Below, in pieces: positions 63,193-64,000 of a stretch of DNA of 64,000 nt (its first letter is position 1; each line of letters starts with the position of its first letter). A program made the translations under genes and the position numbers. The stretch covers positions 1-64,000 of the forward strand of contig CAMBDY010000002.1 of NCBI GenBank assembly GCA_945865525.1, given 5' to 3'. The DNA comes from Nitrospira lenta. Lineage in GTDB: Bacteria > Nitrospirota > Nitrospiria > Nitrospirales > Nitrospiraceae. A model generated the notes under the pieces. That model made no database searches. It saw only the letters and a list, made by a program, of their open reading frames with translations, and was not told the origin of the DNA.

Positions 63193-63432
63193 ATGGCAAG
63201 TATGAAAGTACATATCCGATTTCCAGAAAACAAGATCAAGGAGCCGGTCATCTACCAGATCGGACACGAGTTTAAGGTGGTCACGAATGTCCGGCGGGCC
63301 GATGTGCGGGAAACGACCGGCTGGATGGATGTCGAACTGACCGGAGAGAGCACGGAAGTCGAGCGGGCGGTTGCAGGCCTTCGCACGAAGGGTGTCATTG
63401 TCGACCCGATCGAACTCGAATTGGACGTGTAA
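63193..63432 (+). CDS. NIL-domain protein
   Basis: 79 aa: VHIRFPENKIKEPVIYQIGHEFKVVTNVRRADV, read in parts as IRFPENKIKEP and FKVVTNVRRADV, and ERAVAGLRTKGV are characteristic of the NIL (ferredoxin-like) domain. NIL domains occur as regulatory parts of methionine ABC ATPases and, in archaea, with ferredoxins in homocysteine biosynthesis. This free-standing copy, 2 bases after a MoaD-like carrier, strengthens the sulfur-amino-acid reading. AGGAGG is well placed. No ferredoxin domain is attached. Confidence 0.85.
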   Translation: MASMKVHIRFPENKIKEPVIYQIGHEFKVVTNVRRADVRETTGWMDVELTGESTEVERAVAGLRTKGVIVDPIELELDV

Positions 63433-63515
63433 CCGTAATCAACAATACTGGGAGGCTTTGCACCCTCCTTCAACCATGAATCCCTACTCGTCACCCATCA
63501 CTGATCACGGAATTT

Positions 63516-64000
63516 ATGGAACTGACCGATCAACAGATTCAGCGCTATAGCCGTCAAATCATTCTCAACGAGATGGGCGGCAAGGGCCAGACCAAACTGC
63601 TCAAGGCGAAAGTCTTGCTGATTGGCGCAGGCGGCCTCGGCTCCCCTGCAGGACTCTATCTTGCGGCAGCTGGTATCGGCACCATCGGCTTAGTCGATGG
63701 TGATGTCGTTGATCTCTCGAATTTGCAGCGACAGATCATGCACTCGACTACTACGGTGGGCATGCCGAAAGTTGAGTCAGGCCACAAGACCCTGTCGGCT
63801 ATTAATCCTGAAATCACGATCAAGACCTATCGCCAAAACGTGGACAGCGATAATATTCTTGCGCTGGTGTCCCAGTTCGACATCGTACTGGACGGCTCCG
63901 ACAACTTTGCGACCAGATTCCTCGTCAATGACGCCTGTTTCTTCGCGAAAAAGACGCTCATCTCCGCCAGCATGTTCCGCTTCGAGGGACAGCTCACCAC
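63516..64000 (+). CDS. moeB: ThiF/MoeB-family E1-like protein, copy 2 (truncated by window end)
   Basis: A reading frame opens with ATG at 63516 and is still open at 64000 (about 161 residues). MELTDQQIQRYSRQIILNE, GAGGLGSPAGLYLAAAG, NLQRQIMH and DGSDNFATRF match the E1-like fold and run closely parallel to the copy at 60825. The zinc and catalytic cysteines lie beyond the window. The upstream sequence (...CACTGATCACGG...) resembles that before copy 1 (...CACTGATTACAC...), hinting at tandem duplication of gene plus leader. A weak GGAGG-CTTTGCAC-CCTCC hairpin lies at 63451-63468. Confidence 0.85.
   Translation, partial: MELTDQQIQRYSRQIILNEMGGKGQTKLLKAKVLLIGAGGLGSPAGLYLAAAGIGTIGLVDGDVVDLSNLQRQIMHSTTTVGMPKVESGHKTLSAINPEITIKTYRQNVDSDNILALVSQFDIVLDGSDNFATRFLVNDACFFAKKTLISASMFRFEGQLT

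Noticed and set aside
1-64000. tRNA, rRNA, CRISPR array, transposase or integrase genes
   Set aside because: Reading intergenic stretches and translated frames showed no cloverleaf with CCA-like end, no regularly spaced repeats and no DDE or recombinase motifs. A covariance-model search would be needed to exclude small RNAs.

Overview
The window is about 64 kb of gene-dense chromosome, roughly 58-60% GC by eye, from a diderm (Gram-negative) bacterium. Evidence for an outer membrane includes a phosphate-selective-type porin, several lipobox lipoproteins, and periplasmic HtrA and PstS-like proteins. The gene set is ClpC, a Cam-type gamma-carbonic anhydrase, citrate synthase with class II fumarase, an adrenodoxin-reductase-like ferredoxin reductase, and a sulfur-carrier/E1 cluster. 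Together these suggest a Nitrospira-like (Nitrospirota) autotroph. This is inference from gene content; there is no rRNA marker. I saw no rRNA, tRNA, CRISPR array, insertion sequence or prophage, so nearly all of it reads as core genome.

Layout. 1-8.4 kb is mostly minus strand and envelope-related: a secreted gamma-carbonic anhydrase, a TPR lipoprotein, a second lipoprotein, a PstS-like phosphate binder with an OprO/P-type porin, a YyaL/DUF255 protein and a tiny Lys/Asp/Glu-repeat secreted protein. 8.5-11.7 kb holds an orphan J-domain protein, RNase D overlapping an ArsC/Spx-like gene tail to tail, and two small unknowns. 11.8-16.9 kb is central carbon and redox metabolism: citrate synthase, fumarase, an FprA-like reductase and NAD kinase. 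clpC (17.1-19.5 kb) has a clear sigma70 promoter with an inverted repeat abutting the -35 box. 19.6-26.4 kb is a tight housekeeping run (tsaD, hflX, nth, yicC, gmk, rpoZ, coaBC). 26.7-31.2 kb carries aroQ, efp, accB, accC and thiE, with bioD convergent.

31.4-39.7 kb holds a short-chain dehydrogenase, a secreted lipoprotein, a fatty-acid desaturase, an Mrp-Rieske-unknown-unknown-lipA operon, an RCK_C-domain protein and HtrA. 40-46.8 kb has rsmD-coaD-aspC (4-nt overlaps), an FmdB zinc ribbon, and minus-strand tsaC-like, purD and purH. 47.1-51.6 kb is dnaE (apparently leaderless) followed by accA. 51.7-59.5 kb is mixed: a BaiN/HI0933 flavoprotein, a phosphoesterase, fluC, a methyltransferase, a TPM protein coupled to a degenerate nucleotidyltransferase, a flavin monooxygenase and small unknowns.

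The most interesting part is 59.6-64.0 kb, a compact plus-strand cluster: ThiS-like carrier, PLP cysteine synthase, ThiF/MoeB E1, zinc-ribbon threonine synthase, MoaD/CysO-like carrier ending in Gly-Gly, NIL-domain protein, and a second ThiF/MoeB paralogue cut by the window end. I read it as a protein-thiocarboxylate route to sulfur amino acids, with two carriers and two activating enzymes. Substrates are inferred, and a JAMM/Mec-type protease, if present, would have to lie outside the window.
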